Origin: an uncultured Pelagibacteraceae bacterium
Lineage (GTDB): Bacteria; Pseudomonadota; Alphaproteobacteria; Pelagibacterales; Pelagibacteraceae
NCBI GenBank assembly: GCA_902596375.1
Contig: CACJTU010000010.1
Span: 1 to 35,047 of the forward strand
Direction of reading: 5' to 3'
Length of the DNA: 35,047 nucleotides
Below are positions 1 to 9,696 of the stretch, piece by piece. A program made the translations under genes and the position numbers. Within the stretch, counting starts at the first letter, position 1. Every line of letters begins with the position of its first letter. The notes below the pieces were generated by a model that did no database searches, had not been told where the DNA came from, and saw only the letters and a program-made list of their open reading frames with translations.

Positions 1-744
1 GGAGGACAAGGAACAGGCAAAACAACTATTAGCTCTATAATAAAGATAATATTGGAAAAATATTTTAAACTAAAAGTATTTAAGATTTCTATTGATGATT
101 TTTATAAAACTAGAAAAGAAAGAATAGCCTTATCAAAAAAAGTACACCCAATGTTACTCACCAGAGGAGTTCCTGGAACACATGACATTAATATGATGTT
201 GGATTTCTTTAAAAAATCTAAAGCAAAAAAATTTAAAAGTATTAAATTGCCAAATTTTAATAAGGCAATTGATGACAGATTTCCTAAAAACAAATGGAAC
301 ACAATTAATAAAAGACCAGATGTGATTATTTTTGAAGGATGGTGTGTTGGGGCAAAAGCAGAAACTAACAAGACATTAAAAATATCTATTAATTCTATGG
401 AAAAAGTTAATGATGATAAATTAGTTTGGAGAAAATACGTAAATCAACAACTAAAAACTAGGTATAAAAAGTTATATTCTCAGTTAAATTGCATGATTTA
501 CTTAAAAGCAAAAAACTTTAGTTTATTACAAAAATGGAGATTAAAGCAGGAACATAAACTATGGTTAAAAACAAAGAAAAAAGGTGGTCACAAAATAATG
601 AGCAAAGGGGACGTAATTAATTTTATGCAAACATACCAAAGAATTACTCAAAATATGTTTAAACATATGCCTAAATATGCATCTATAATTTTAAATTTAA
701 ATAGTAACCATCAAATTAAAACTGCTGTATACAAATCGAAATGA
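1..744 (+). CDS. D-glycerate 3-kinase-type P-loop kinase (5'-truncated)
   Basis: The frame is open from the first base of the window, so the start codon lies upstream; 247 residues are visible. The first visible residues, GGQGTGKTT, form a Walker A loop. They are followed by an SIDDFYKT segment and by VHPMLLTRGVPGTHD, which is typical of the plant/bacterial D-glycerate 3-kinase (GLYK) group of P-loop kinases. Members phosphorylate D-glycerate to 3-phosphoglycerate in the cytoplasm, though some relatives are of unknown specificity. A later DVIIFEGWCVG segment fits the Walker B/substrate region of the family. The stop codon overlaps the ATG of the following TolC-family gene by 4 bp (ATGA), suggesting translational coupling. 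A TTG at 52 could be mistaken for a start, but it would delete the P-loop. Family assignment is good; exact substrate is inferred. Confidence 0.8.
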   Translation, partial: GGQGTGKTTISSIIKIILEKYFKLKVFKISIDDFYKTRKERIALSKKVHPMLLTRGVPGTHDINMMLDFFKKSKAKKFKSIKLPNFNKAIDDRFPKNKWNTINKRPDVIIFEGWCVGAKAETNKTLKISINSMEKVNDDKLVWRKYVNQQLKTRYKKLYSQLNCMIYLKAKNFSLLQKWRLKQEHKLWLKTKKKGGHKIMSKGDVINFMQTYQRITQNMFKHMPKYASIILNLNSNHQIKTAVYKSK

Positions 745-2033
745 AAAAAATATTTATAATAGTTATTGCATCAATATTGTATTTTAGTAACGCTTTTGCA
801 GTTACTCTTCTTGATGCATTAAATCAAACCTATAAAAATAATATTCAATTAAACGCTGAAAGAGAAAATATTAAAGTTTCAGAGGAAGATATAAATATTT
901 CTAAAGCAGATTATAAACCCTCATTGACATTTAGTGGGTCTAAAAGTTTTGAAGATACTAACAAATTAACAAATCAAAGTGGAGGAGATGCGAGTGTCAG
1001 TGATGTAGATCCATTCACCACTTCTATTAAATTGGAACAAACATTGTTGGATTTTGGTAGGGATCTTACGCTTCAAAAAAATATCACTGCTTTAGATTTA
1101 GCAAAAGCTCAATTAGTTAAAAAAGAACAAGATATTTTACATAAAGCAATTGATGCATTCACAAATTTAATTTTAGCCAGAGAAACTCTTGATATTAACG
1201 CAAAAAATTTAAATCTTTTAATCAGACAAGTTGAAAATGATCAAATTAGAAGAGACAGAGGTCAAATTACAAACACTGACTTAGCACAATCAGAGTCATC
1301 ACTTGCGGGAGCTCAAGCTCAATTTGCAAAATCAAAAAGTGACCTATTAATCAGTAAACTTAATTATGAAAATATAATTGGTAAAATCAGTGATCCAAAC
1401 CAATTGCAGAAAAATTCAACAGCAATAGTTAGTATTCCAAAATCATTAAATGAAGCAATTAATCTTTCAAAACAAAACAATCCAGATATTCAAATAGCAA
1501 AATTTGATTTAGCTAAAGCTGAAAAAGAATTAGCAATTTCAGAGTCAGACTTAAAACCAACTGCTTCTTTGTCTTTAGAGAGATCTTATACTGATGATCT
1601 TAGTTCTACTTATGCTGAAAGAGAAAAGGATATATTAAAAGCAACAGTTAGTTGGCCTTTTTATTCAGGTGGAAAAAAAAGGTCAACTATTAATAAAAAT
1701 TCAAATTTAACTACAAGAAAAAGATTATTGCTGGATGATGCTGTAAGAACAAATGAAACAAATGTAGCAAGTGCATGGTCTAGTCTAGAATCTTCAGAAA
1801 GTTTTTTAAATTCAGTTAGAGTTCAAGTAAAAGCAGCTGAAATAGCTAATGAAGGAATAGCTGCGGAGTACGAAAGAGGTTCGAGAACTACTTTGGATGT
1901 TATCCAATCAAATGCTTTATTACTTTCTGCTCAAATTTCTTTAGCAAGTTCTGAGAAAAACTATCTAATGGCTCAATATAATCTGCTTAAATCAGTAGGT
2001 TTGCTTAATAGCCGATATCTAAAACTTAAGTAA
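741..2033 (+). CDS. TolC-family outer-membrane efflux/secretion channel
   Basis: 430 residues, the usual length for TolC-type outer-membrane factors. An N-terminal signal peptide is visible (MKKIFIIVIASILYFSNAFA, cleavage likely after AFA). The mature start, VTLLDALNQTYKNN, matches the family opening. The body is rich in long helices with repeated LAKAQ/LAKAEKEL patterns, in two related halves (about residues 20-215 and 235-430), as expected from the TolC internal duplication. Also typical are EQTLLDFG near residue 97, VSWPFYSGG in the second half, and EYERGSRTTLDVIQSNALL near the C-terminus. Such proteins form trimeric channels for type I secretion or RND/ABC efflux. No partner pump or adaptor is in this window, so the cargo is unknown. 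The gene overlaps the upstream kinase by 4 bp. A 107-bp gap separates it from recA, with no clear intrinsic terminator. Confidence 0.9.
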   Translation: MKKIFIIVIASILYFSNAFAVTLLDALNQTYKNNIQLNAERENIKVSEEDINISKADYKPSLTFSGSKSFEDTNKLTNQSGGDASVSDVDPFTTSIKLEQTLLDFGRDLTLQKNITALDLAKAQLVKKEQDILHKAIDAFTNLILARETLDINAKNLNLLIRQVENDQIRRDRGQITNTDLAQSESSLAGAQAQFAKSKSDLLISKLNYENIIGKISDPNQLQKNSTAIVSIPKSLNEAINLSKQNNPDIQIAKFDLAKAEKELAISESDLKPTASLSLERSYTDDLSSTYAEREKDILKATVSWPFYSGGKKRSTINKNSNLTTRKRLLLDDAVRTNETNVASAWSSLESSESFLNSVRVQVKAAEIANEGIAAEYERGSRTTLDVIQSNALLLSAQISLASSEKNYLMAQYNLLKSVGLLNSRYLKLK

Positions 2034-2076
2034 TTATTTGATTTTTAAGGCTAAAAAATAAATATATTGCTAATGA

Positions 2077-2095
2077 GAACAAAATGTGTACATTT
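2077..2095 (+). promoter_or_regulatory. Possible operator upstream of recA (LexA-like half-sites and a dyad)
   Basis: The 107-bp gap before recA contains GAAC-N7-GTAC (2077-2091). This is one base from the direct-repeat LexA box known in alphaproteobacteria (GAAC-N7-GAAC, or GTTC-N7-GTTC on the other strand). Overlapping it is a perfect 6-bp inverted repeat, AAATGT-GT-ACATTT (2082-2095). The position, 46-64 bp before the recA start, suits an operator. Whether this organism has a LexA cannot be judged from this window, so the regulatory role is inference. Confidence 0.3.
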
Positions 2096-2140
2096 ATTTC
2101 ATGATTCGAGTGTTAAAAAATTTAAAAAAAGAGGCAAAAA

Positions 2141-3295
2141 ATGACGAAAAATAACCTAAAAGTAGTTAAATCTACTAAAGATCAAGAAATGGACGTTAAA
2201 GAAAAGAACAAGGCACTAGATGCTGCGATAGCTCAAATTACAGATAATTTTGGAAAAGGCTCTGTAATGAAGCTTGGTGAAAAGAGAGCTATGGATATTG
2301 AGTCTGTATCAACAGGTTCTTTAAGTCTTGATTTAGCTTTAGGTATTGGTGGATTACCAAAAGGAAGAATTATTGAAGTTTATGGACCAGAGTCATCTGG
2401 AAAAACAACATTAGCATTACAAGTTGTTGCTGAAGCTCAAAAATCTGGAGGCATTTGTGCATTTGTTGATGCAGAGCATGCATTAGATCCAGTTTATGCA
2501 AAAAAATTAGGTGTAAATACTGAAGAACTTTTAATTTCTCAGCCAGATACTGGTGAACAAGCATTAGAAATCGCTGATACACTAGTAAAATCAGGCTCTA
2601 TTTCAGTAATCGTTATCGACTCTGTTGCAGCTTTAACTCCAAAAGCTGAAATTGAAGGAGAGATGGGAGATCATCATGTTGGTCTTCAATCAAGATTAAT
2701 GAGTCAGGCTTTAAGAAAATTAACAGGTTCAATTTCAAACACAAACACGATGATGATTTTCATTAACCAAATTAGAATGAAAATTGGAGTTATGTTTGGA
2801 AGTCCAGAGACAACATCAGGTGGTAATGCACTTAAGTTTTATTCATCTGTAAGAATGGATATTAGAAGAATTGGTGCCATCAAAGATAAAGATGAAATTA
2901 TTGGTAACTCTACAAGAGTGAAAGTAGTTAAGAACAAAGTAGCACCACCATTTAAAGTTGTTGAATTTGACTTGATGTATGGAAGAGGAATTAGCAAGAT
3001 GGGTGAATTAGTCGATCTTGGTTCTAAAGCAGATATAATTGAAAAATCAGGTGCATGGTATGCTTATAAAGGTGAGAAGATTGGTCAAGGTAGAGAGAAT
3101 GCTAAGACTTATCTAGCTCAAAATCCTAAAGTTGCTGCAGAAATTGAAATGGCAATTAGAGAAAAAGCAGGTGTGATTTCCAAGAAAATAGAAGGAAATC
3201 CAATCGATCCTGAAAAATTGGAGAAAGAAAAGAAAGTAGCTGAAAAAGAAGAAGCTGAAAAAGCAGAAGTTACTACTCCATCTAAAAAGAATTAA
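2141..3295 (+). CDS. recA: Recombinase A
   Basis: RecA forms ATP-dependent filaments on single-stranded DNA, drives homologous strand exchange and stimulates LexA self-cleavage where LexA is present. The 384-residue product carries the Walker A loop GPESSGKTT (residues 82-90), the [10 protein letters not shown] segment, Walker [11 protein letters not shown], loop L1 [22 protein letters not shown] and the [26 protein letters not shown] loop-L2 signature. It is longer than the usual ~350 residues, because of about 20 extra N-terminal residues and a Lys/Glu-rich acidic tail. The ATG at 2141 is preceded by an AGAGG ribosome-binding site about 7 bases upstream. Met17 is a less likely alternative start. 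The gene stands alone between a possible operator and a strong terminator, so it is probably monocistronic. Confidence 0.98.
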   Translation: MTKNNLKVVKSTKDQEMDVKEKNKALDAAIAQITDNFGKGSVMKLGEKRAMDIESVSTGSLSLDLALGIGGLPKGRIIEVYGPESSGKTTLALQVVAEAQKSGGICAFVDAEHALDPVYAKKLGVNTEELLISQPDTGEQALEIADTLVKSGSISVIVIDSVAALTPKAEIEGEMGDHHVGLQSRLMSQALRKLTGSISNTNTMMIFINQIRMKIGVMFGSPETTSGGNALKFYSSVRMDIRRIGAIKDKDEIIGNSTRVKVVKNKVAPPFKVVEFDLMYGRGISKMGELVDLGSKADIIEKSGAWYAYKGEKIGQGRENAKTYLAQNPKVAAEIEMAIREKAGVISKKIEGNPIDPEKLEKEKKVAEKEEAEKAEVTTPSKKN

Positions 3296-3313
3296 TAGGT
3301 CATCTTTATTAAT

Positions 3314-3342
3314 AAAAGGCGCTTAATTTAAGCGCCTTTTTT
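3314..3342 (+). terminator. Intrinsic terminator after recA
   Basis: A GC-rich hairpin with arms GGCGCTTAA and TTAAGCGCC, flanked by an A-run on the 5' side and a run of six T on the 3' side, lies 19 bases after the recA stop. It is one of only two convincing intrinsic terminators in the window. Confidence 0.93.
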
Positions 3343-3354
3343 CCCTTCGATATC

Positions 3355-3382
3355 TAGACATAGAATAAAAAAGCTGTATTTT
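3355..3382 (+). promoter_or_regulatory. Possible promoter for alaS
   Basis: TAGACA (3355-3360, one mismatch to TTGACA) is separated by 16 bp from TATTTT (3377-3382), just downstream of the recA terminator. A start site about 7 bases further would fall at or very near the alaS ATG at 3389, implying a very short or absent leader. This agrees with the lack of a clear Shine-Dalgarno. In DNA this AT-rich, such matches are weak evidence. Confidence 0.3.
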
Positions 3383-3388
3383 AAAAAT

Positions 3389-6055
3389 ATGGCAGACAAA
3401 ACACTCAATGAAATAAGAAATACTTTCTTAAAGTATTTTGAAAAGAACGATCACAAGATTGTGGAATCTAGTAATCTAGTTCCCAATAATGACCCTACAT
3501 TGATGTTTGCCAACTCTGGTATGGTTCAGTTTAAGAATGTATTTACAGGGTTAGAAAAAAGAGATTACGTAAGAGCCACAACTTCACAAAAATGTGTAAG
3601 AGCAGGTGGCAAGCATAACGATTTAGAAAATGTTGGTTACACGCCAAGACACCATACATTTTTTGAAATGTTGGGAAACTTTTCTTTTGGTGATTACTTT
3701 AAAGAACAAGCAATTCATTATGCTTGGAACTTAATTACAAAAGATTTTGGAATAGATAAAAACAGACTTTATGTAACCGTATTTCATGAAGATGATGAGG
3801 CCTTTAATTTTTGGAAGAAAATAGCGGGTTTTAGCGATGATAGAATTATAAGAATTGCTACATCAGATAATTTTTGGTCAATGGGAGAGACAGGTCCTTG
3901 TGGACCATGCTCAGAAATATTCTTTGATCATGGAGATCATTTACCAGGTGGATTACCAGGAAGTAAAGATGAGGATGGAGATAGGTTTATCGAAATTTGG
4001 AATTTGGTCTTTATGCAATTTGAACAAGTTACAAAAGATAAAAGAATAAACCTTCCAAAACCATCTGTTGATACTGGAATGGGACTTGAGAGAATTGCAG
4101 CTTTACTACAAGGTACTCATGATAATTATGAAACAGATCATTTCAAAAAAATAATTAACTCAACATCTGAAATTGTAAAAGTTAAATCAGATAAATCTAA
4201 TCTTTCAAGTTTTAGAGTTATTGCTGATCACTTGAGAGCAAGTTCATTTTTAATTGCTGAAGGGGTTTTACCTTCAAATGAAGGAAGAGGATATGTTCTT
4301 AGAAGAATTATGAGAAGAGGGATGCGACATTCTCATTTGCTTGGATCTAAGGAACCAGTTTTTTATAATTTGTTTGACACTCTTAAAAATGAAATGTCAG
4401 GAAACTATCCAGAGTTAGTTAGAGCAGAGTCTTTGATTAAAGAAACTTTAAAAATGGAGGAAGAAAAATTCTTAGTACTATTAGATAGAGGAATAAAAAT
4501 TTTAAATGATGAAATATCTAAAATAGATAAAGTGTTACCAGGCGAAGTAGCTTTTAAATTATATGACACATATGGTTTCCCATTAGATCTTACGGAAGAT
4601 ATTTTAAGAAATAAATCAATGTCAATTGATGCTGAAAAGTTTCAATCTTTGATGAAGGAAAGCAGAGAGCTTGCTAAAAAAAATTGGAAAGGTTCTGGTG
4701 ATGCAGCGGTTGAAGATATCTGGTTTGGAATAAAAGATAAATTAGAAGCAACTGAATTTTTAGGATACGAAACTAATCAAGCTGAAGGTGTCGTGTTGTC
4801 TCTTTTAAAAGACAATAAAGAAGTTGATCAATTAAAAGAAAATGATGAAGGAATGATCATAGTAAATCAAACTCCTTTCTATGGCGAGTCTGGTGGACAA
4901 GTTGGTGATACTGGTGAAATAGTATCAAATGATTTTAAATTTGAAGTAACCGATGTCCAAAAAAAACTGGGAGATTTATTTGTCCATTATGGGAAGGTTA
5001 AGAGTGGATCTATAAAACTAAAGGAAAGTGTAGAGTTAAAAATTGATGTGGAAAGAAGAGACAATACTAGAGCTTATCACTCAGCAACCCATCTATTACA
5101 CGAGTCTTTAAGGAGAGTTCTTGGTACGCATGTCACCCAGAAAGGATCTTTAGTAGAACCAAGTAGATTAAGATTTGATTTCAGCCATATGAAGCCAATT
5201 TTGAATGAGGAAATCGATAAAATAGAAGAGTTTGTAAACAAAATGGTCTCAAAAAAATCTGATGTAAAAACTAGATTAATGACACCTGATGAGGCAGTTG
5301 AAAATGGTGCTTTAGCATTATTTGGGGAAAAATACGGAGATGAAGTAAGGGTTCTTTCAATGGGAGATGAGGATGGAAAGTATTTTTCAACTGAATTATG
5401 TGGTGGAACACACGTCAAAAACACTGGAGATATTGGTAAATTTAAGATCGTCAGCCAATCATCAATTGCTGCAGGGGTTAGAAGAATTGAGGCTTTGAGA
5501 GATAAACAATTAGAGGAATATTTAAAAAATAAAGAAAAATTATCAAACCTATCTGCAGAAAAAGACGAGGAAACAATTAAAGATTTAAGTCAGCAAATTA
5601 TTAAATTGGGAGGAAAACCAAGTTTGGAAGACAATGACCAAAAAACTTTAATTAAAAACTTAACTAAACAATTAGAAACTATTTCAGTAAATGCAATTTT
5701 AGAAGACAAATCTAAAAATATTATTAAAGACGAAGAAATTAATGGAGTTAAATTAAGACTTCAAAAAATAGATGGATTGCCTCCAAAAGAATTAAGAAAA
5801 CTTGTAGATAAAGGTAAAAAAGATTTAGGTGAAGGTGTTGTGGTTGTATTTGCTAATAAAGATGACAAGGTTGGATTAGCTGTTGGGGTAACAGACAATT
5901 TAACAAATAAGTTTGATGCAGTCCAATTTGTTAAAGTTGGATCTGAAATAATTGGTGGAAAAGGTGGTGGAGGCAGAAAAGACTTTGCTCAAGCTGGTGG
6001 CCAAGATCAATCAAAAATTGAAGAAGCTTTTGAAAAGCTTAAGAGTTTAGTTTAA
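3389..6055 (+). CDS. alaS: Alanyl-tRNA synthetase
   Basis: AlaRS attaches alanine to tRNA-Ala and edits mischarged Ser/Gly in the cytoplasm. The 888-residue length is normal. From the N-terminus it shows the class II core ([16 protein letters not shown], then [20 protein letters not shown] and the [18 protein letters not shown] motif), a tRNA-recognition middle domain ([28 protein letters not shown]), and the editing domain with zinc ligands in HSATHLLH and LCGGTHV. The DHHA1 C-terminal domain ends in the glycine-rich [16 protein letters not shown]. It follows the recA terminator, so it probably has its own promoter. No strong Shine-Dalgarno precedes the ATG. Its last 9 bases overlap the end of icd on the opposite strand. 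Confidence 0.98.
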   Translation: MADKTLNEIRNTFLKYFEKNDHKIVESSNLVPNNDPTLMFANSGMVQFKNVFTGLEKRDYVRATTSQKCVRAGGKHNDLENVGYTPRHHTFFEMLGNFSFGDYFKEQAIHYAWNLITKDFGIDKNRLYVTVFHEDDEAFNFWKKIAGFSDDRIIRIATSDNFWSMGETGPCGPCSEIFFDHGDHLPGGLPGSKDEDGDRFIEIWNLVFMQFEQVTKDKRINLPKPSVDTGMGLERIAALLQGTHDNYETDHFKKIINSTSEIVKVKSDKSNLSSFRVIADHLRASSFLIAEGVLPSNEGRGYVLRRIMRRGMRHSHLLGSKEPVFYNLFDTLKNEMSGNYPELVRAESLIKETLKMEEEKFLVLLDRGIKILNDEISKIDKVLPGEVAFKLYDTYGFPLDLTEDILRNKSMSIDAEKFQSLMKESRELAKKNWKGSGDAAVEDIWFGIKDKLEATEFLGYETNQAEGVVLSLLKDNKEVDQLKENDEGMIIVNQTPFYGESGGQVGDTGEIVSNDFKFEVTDVQKKLGDLFVHYGKVKSGSIKLKESVELKIDVERRDNTRAYHSATHLLHESLRRVLGTHVTQKGSLVEPSRLRFDFSHMKPILNEEIDKIEEFVNKMVSKKSDVKTRLMTPDEAVENGALALFGEKYGDEVRVLSMGDEDGKYFSTELCGGTHVKNTGDIGKFKIVSQSSIAAGVRRIEALRDKQLEEYLKNKEKLSNLSAEKDEETIKDLSQQIIKLGGKPSLEDNDQKTLIKNLTKQLETISVNAILEDKSKNIIKDEEINGVKLRLQKIDGLPPKELRKLVDKGKKDLGEGVVVVFANKDDKVGLAVGVTDNLTNKFDAVQFVKVGSEIIGGKGGGGRKDFAQAGGQDQSKIEEAFEKLKSLV

Positions 6056-7261
6056 TTTCTTTTTTAAATTACCATCAATTTCATCTAAAAATTGATTTGT
6101 AGTTAAGAATTTACTATTTGGACCAACAAGAATTGCCAAATCTTTTGTCATTGATCCACTTTCTACACACTCGATACAAACTTTTTCTAAAGTTTGCGCA
6201 AATTTGATTAGTTCTTCATTACCATCTAATTTACCTCGGTGAGCTAATCCTCTAGTCCAAGCGAAAATTGATGCGATTGGATTTGTTGAGGTTTCTTTTC
6301 CTTGTTGATGCATTCTATAGTGCCTAGTTACTGTTCCGTGTGCAGCTTCTGCTTCCATCACTTTTCCATCTGGAGTTAGCAACGTACTTGTCATTAAACC
6401 TAAAGATCCATAACCTTGGGCCATTGTGTCTGATTGCACATCTCCATCATAATTTTTACAAGCCCAAATATATTTTCCACTCCACTTCATTGCACAAGCA
6501 ACCATGTCATCAATTAACCTATGTTCGTAAGTCAAATTATTTTTTTCAAACTCACTTTTGTATTCTTTATCAAAAATTTCTTGGAAAATATCTTTAAATC
6601 TTCCATCATATTGTTTTAGAATTGTATTTTTTGTAGACATATAAACTGGCCATTTTTTAATTAACCCATAGCTGAAACAAGATCTTGCAAAATCTTCAAT
6701 AGACTTATCTAAATTGTACATTGATAAAGCCACACCAGGACCTGTAAAATTAAATACTTCATATTTAATTTCATCTTTTCCGTCTTCTGATGTCCACTTT
6801 ACTTCCATTTTTCCTTTTCCAGGAACTTTAAAATCTGTTGCTCTATATTGATCGCCAAATGCATGTCTTCCAATTATGACTGGATCAGTCCAAGAGGGAA
6901 CGAGTTTTGGAATATTTTTACAAATAATTGGTTCTCTAAATACTGTTCCACCAATTATATTTCTTATGGTTCCGTTTGGAGACCTCCACATTTTTTTTAA
7001 ATCAAATTCTTCTACTCTTGCTTCATCAGGGGTAATCGTTGCACACTTAATTCCAACACCAATTTTTTTAATAGCATTTGCAGAGTCGATCGTAATCTGA
7101 TCATCAGTATTATCTCTGCTTTTCATGCCTAAATCGTAATATTCGATACCAATATCTAAATATGGGAGGATTAATTTATTTTTGATGAACTCCCATATAA
7201 TACGAGTCATTTCATCACCATCCAGCTCGACAACTGGGTTTTTTACCTTGATTTTGCTCAT
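6047..7261 (-). CDS. icd: NADP-dependent isocitrate dehydrogenase
   Basis: This TCA-cycle enzyme oxidatively decarboxylates isocitrate to 2-oxoglutarate, making NADPH. The 404 residues match the eukaryote-like homodimeric NADP-IDH subfamily, not the E. coli type. Evidence includes the opening [21 protein letters not shown], the isocitrate-binding region [19 protein letters not shown], the DQYRATDF segment, the metal-binding region [20 protein letters not shown], and [26 protein letters not shown] near the cofactor site (residues split here by eye). The gene is convergent with alaS and overlaps it by 9 bp, leaving no space for a terminator. It is divergent from psd across a 75-bp gap that must hold both promoters. 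Confidence 0.96.
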   Translation of the reverse strand: MSKIKVKNPVVELDGDEMTRIIWEFIKNKLILPYLDIGIEYYDLGMKSRDNTDDQITIDSANAIKKIGVGIKCATITPDEARVEEFDLKKMWRSPNGTIRNIIGGTVFREPIICKNIPKLVPSWTDPVIIGRHAFGDQYRATDFKVPGKGKMEVKWTSEDGKDEIKYEVFNFTGPGVALSMYNLDKSIEDFARSCFSYGLIKKWPVYMSTKNTILKQYDGRFKDIFQEIFDKEYKSEFEKNNLTYEHRLIDDMVACAMKWSGKYIWACKNYDGDVQSDTMAQGYGSLGLMTSTLLTPDGKVMEAEAAHGTVTRHYRMHQQGKETSTNPIASIFAWTRGLAHRGKLDGNEELIKFAQTLEKVCIECVESGSMTKDLAILVGPNSKFLTTNQFLDEIDGNLKKKLN

Positions 7262-7336
7262 TAAATAAAATTATCTTATTAATTGAATTTGATCGTTTTA
7301 TATACATATTAATCGAAAATTAGCAAATAGAAGAAT
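7262..7336. promoter_or_regulatory. Divergent promoter region between icd and psd
   Basis: This 75-bp AT-rich gap separates two genes transcribed away from each other, so promoters for both must lie here or in the gene starts. On the plus strand, TTGAAT (7283-7288) and TATTAA (7307-7312) are 18 bp apart and make a plausible sigma-70-type promoter for psd. I could not pick one clear candidate for icd. The motif calls are weak because of base composition. Confidence 0.35.
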
Positions 7337-7984
7337 ATGTTTAGTAAGATATTTCCAAAGATTCACACTGAAGGATACAAGTTTATAGTAATAGCTGCAT
7401 TCATAACTATCATTTTTTTAATTATTAATAATTTTTTAGGATTAATAGGAATTTTACTAACTGTCTGGGTTTATTATTTTTTTAGAGATCCAGAAAGAAC
7501 AATTATAGGAGACGATAGTTATCTTGTAAGTCCTGCTGATGGAGAAGTAATTAAAGTTGAAGAGGTGGATGGTCCTAAAGAGGTTGGATTAGAAAATAAA
7601 AAATTTAAAAAAATAAGTATTTTTATGAATGTCTTTGACTGTCATGTTAATAGAACACCATGCTCAGGTATTGTTGAAGATATTTTATATAAACCAGGAA
7701 AGTTTTTAAATGCATCTTTAGATAAAGCAAGCGAAGACAATGAGAGAAATTATTATAAAATTAAAGATAAGCATGGGAATGATATTGTAGTCGTTCAAAT
7801 TGCAGGATTAGTTGCAAGAAGAATAGTTTGCGAAACAAATAAAAACCAGGAATTAAATCAAGGTGATAGAATTGGGATGATTAGATTTGGAAGTAGAGCA
7901 GACGTTTATTACGAAAATTATGAACCACTAGTTAAAGTTGGTCAAACAGCAATTTCAGGAGAAACACTGCTGGCTAAAAATTAA
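7337..7984 (+). CDS. psd: Phosphatidylserine decarboxylase proenzyme
   Basis: Psd converts phosphatidylserine to phosphatidylethanolamine at the inner membrane. The 215-residue protein is the short (type 2-like) Psd found in many alphaproteobacteria. It has an N-terminal hydrophobic segment (about residues 16-48), then FFRDPERTI, VSPADGEV and the MNVFDCHVNRTPCSG motif (97-111). The autocleavage site lies in RFGSRADVY. Family knowledge places the cut between Gly185 and Ser186, where the serine becomes the pyruvoyl group of the small subunit. Three bases separate the stop from pssA, which makes the substrate, so this is a two-step phosphatidylethanolamine operon. Confidence 0.95.
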   Translation: MFSKIFPKIHTEGYKFIVIAAFITIIFLIINNFLGLIGILLTVWVYYFFRDPERTIIGDDSYLVSPADGEVIKVEEVDGPKEVGLENKKFKKISIFMNVFDCHVNRTPCSGIVEDILYKPGKFLNASLDKASEDNERNYYKIKDKHGNDIVVVQIAGLVARRIVCETNKNQELNQGDRIGMIRFGSRADVYYENYEPLVKVGQTAISGETLLAKN

Positions 7985-7987
7985 TTT

Positions 7988-8797
7988 ATGGAACAGCCAA
8001 AAAACAATTTAAAAATTGTTACAGATAAAAAAACTAACGCAAGAGTGATTTTACCTAACATGCTAACTCTTATTGGGGTTTGTATAGGTTTGTCATCCAT
8101 TAGGTTTGCACTTGATGGCAAATTTGAATTTGCAATTATAGCAATTATGTTTGCCGCTCTCATTGATGGATTAGATGGAAGAATAGCAAGATTAATTAAA
8201 GGTACATCAAAAGTTGGTAAAGAGCTAGACTCTCTTACAGATATGATAAGTTTTGGAGTGGCTCCAGCATTTATTATGTACTTCTGGAAATTAAATACAT
8301 TAGGGAGATTTGGATGGTTGTTATGTTTAATATATGTAATTTGTGTTGCATTACGTTTAGCTCGTTTCAATGTAAATACAGGTCAAGCACCTTCTTGGAG
8401 AGATAATTTTTTTGAAGGAGTTCCATCTCCAGCAGGAGGCATATTAGTTCTAACTCCGTTAATTTTTAGTCTTACAAGTTTCAATTTTATAAATATAAAT
8501 TATGATATTGTTGTTCCAGTTTTTTTTATTGCAACATCTCTCTTACTGATAAGTAAATTTCCAAGTTATTCATTTAAAAAAATTGTAATTCAAAGAAAAG
8601 TAACCATTTTTCTATTATTTGGGATAGTTTTATTTTTTGGATTACTTCTCATATATCCATTTAATGTTATATCTATTAGTGCAATTATATACTTAGGTAT
8701 GCTTCCAATTAGTTTTTTTCATTATCAAAAGTTGAAAAAACAAAATGAGGGTCAAAACTTTAAAGATGATGAAGACGATCTCGAAGATATTCTATAA
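7988..8797 (+). CDS. pssA: CDP-diacylglycerol-serine O-phosphatidyltransferase
   Basis: This integral membrane enzyme makes phosphatidylserine from CDP-diacylglycerol and L-serine. The CDP-alcohol phosphotransferase signature DG-x2-AR-x8-G-x3-D-x3-D is complete, from Asp63 to Asp85 (DGRIAR...G...D...D). Around it are several hydrophobic segments: roughly residues 22-38, 48-60, 95-115, 150-165, and two or three near 175-240. The C-terminus is acidic (DDEDDLEDIL). At 269 residues it fits the membrane-type PssA rather than the peripheral E. coli form. It is cotranscribed with psd, and its stop overlaps the next ATG by one base (TAATG). Confidence 0.95.
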   Translation: MEQPKNNLKIVTDKKTNARVILPNMLTLIGVCIGLSSIRFALDGKFEFAIIAIMFAALIDGLDGRIARLIKGTSKVGKELDSLTDMISFGVAPAFIMYFWKLNTLGRFGWLLCLIYVICVALRLARFNVNTGQAPSWRDNFFEGVPSPAGGILVLTPLIFSLTSFNFININYDIVVPVFFIATSLLLISKFPSYSFKKIVIQRKVTIFLLFGIVLFFGLLLIYPFNVISISAIIYLGMLPISFFHYQKLKKQNEGQNFKDDEDDLEDIL

Positions 8798-9696
8798 TGA
8801 AAGAAAATGTCATTATATCTTTAGCAGACTCTAATTATTATGAGTTATTAGATGAATTGGTTAACTCCATTAAACGCTTTAAAGAAAGTGAAAATACTGC
8901 AATCTGTATTTTAGATGCAGGTTTATCAGATGAACAAAAAAAACAGCTTTCACAAAAAGTTGATGAAATAAAATCAGCTGAGTGGGACATAGAGGTACCT
9001 GATTTTAAAGTTAAAGGAAAGGAATGGCTCAAAAGCCAAGTATCAAGGGCCTTTTTACCAAAATATTTTCCTGGTTATAAGAAATATTTATGGATAGATG
9101 CAGATGCATGGGTCAATTCATGGAGTGCAATTGAGTTGTACTTAAAGGGATGTGAAAATAATAAACTATCTATTGCAACTTCTGCAGATAGAGCTTACGG
9201 GAGAGTACTAAGAGCCGAATGGATCTTTGGGAGTTTTGCCAGAGTTAAGTCGCAGAATTATAAACACGCAAAGTCATCAGGTTTCTCAGAAAAAATAGCG
9301 AGAGAAGTTGCCTTGAAGCCTCATCTAAATATAGGAGTATTTGCATTAGAAGCAAATGCATCCCACTGGGAAGTTTGGCAAAAAAATTTAAGAGCAGCAT
9401 TAAAATATGGAAAAATTTGGGGCTCAGAACAAATAGCAATGAACATTACAATTTATCATGACGGATTAAATGTTGAGATATTACCAGCTTATTGTAATTG
9501 GACATTAATAGAGGCATTAAAATTTGACAAAGAAAAAAATACATTAGTTGAACCTTATCTTCCAAATCATCAAATAGGCATCATACATTTTGCAGGAAAA
9601 AATAATGATCTCATAAGAAATGATAAAAATTTTGTTTCAAAAGTAAAAGCTACCGATGGTAGTTTAGTTGAAATGAAACTTAGGTTTAATAATTAA
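8797..9696 (+). CDS. GT8-like glycosyltransferase, substrate unknown
   Basis: A 299-residue soluble protein with hallmarks of a GT-A-fold glycosyltransferase resembling family GT8. It begins with a strand (ENVIISLADSNYYELLDELVNSI), has a metal-binding DxD in YLWIDADAW (Asp101-Asp103), and near the C-terminus has IGIIHFAGKN, similar to the HxxGxxK metal/diphosphate motif of GT8 enzymes. There is no signal peptide or membrane segment. It starts by a one-base overlap with the phospholipid gene pssA and ends directly against rlmE. The neighbours hint at membrane or envelope sugar transfer, but acceptor and donor cannot be read from the sequence. The GT-A fold call is fairly confident; the GT8 label is tentative. 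Confidence 0.7.
   Translation: MKENVIISLADSNYYELLDELVNSIKRFKESENTAICILDAGLSDEQKKQLSQKVDEIKSAEWDIEVPDFKVKGKEWLKSQVSRAFLPKYFPGYKKYLWIDADAWVNSWSAIELYLKGCENNKLSIATSADRAYGRVLRAEWIFGSFARVKSQNYKHAKSSGFSEKIAREVALKPHLNIGVFALEANASHWEVWQKNLRAALKYGKIWGSEQIAMNITIYHDGLNVEILPAYCNWTLIEALKFDKEKNTLVEPYLPNHQIGIIHFAGKNNDLIRNDKNFVSKVKATDGSLVEMKLRFNN

Noticed and set aside
52-744. A complete kinase gene starting at TTG 52
   Set aside because: The frame is open to base 1 and the upstream residues form the P-loop, so the gene is cut by the window edge.
5077-5424. Minus-strand open frame inside alaS
   Set aside because: It is antisense to the conserved editing domain of AlaRS; an AT-rich coding strand creates such frames by chance.
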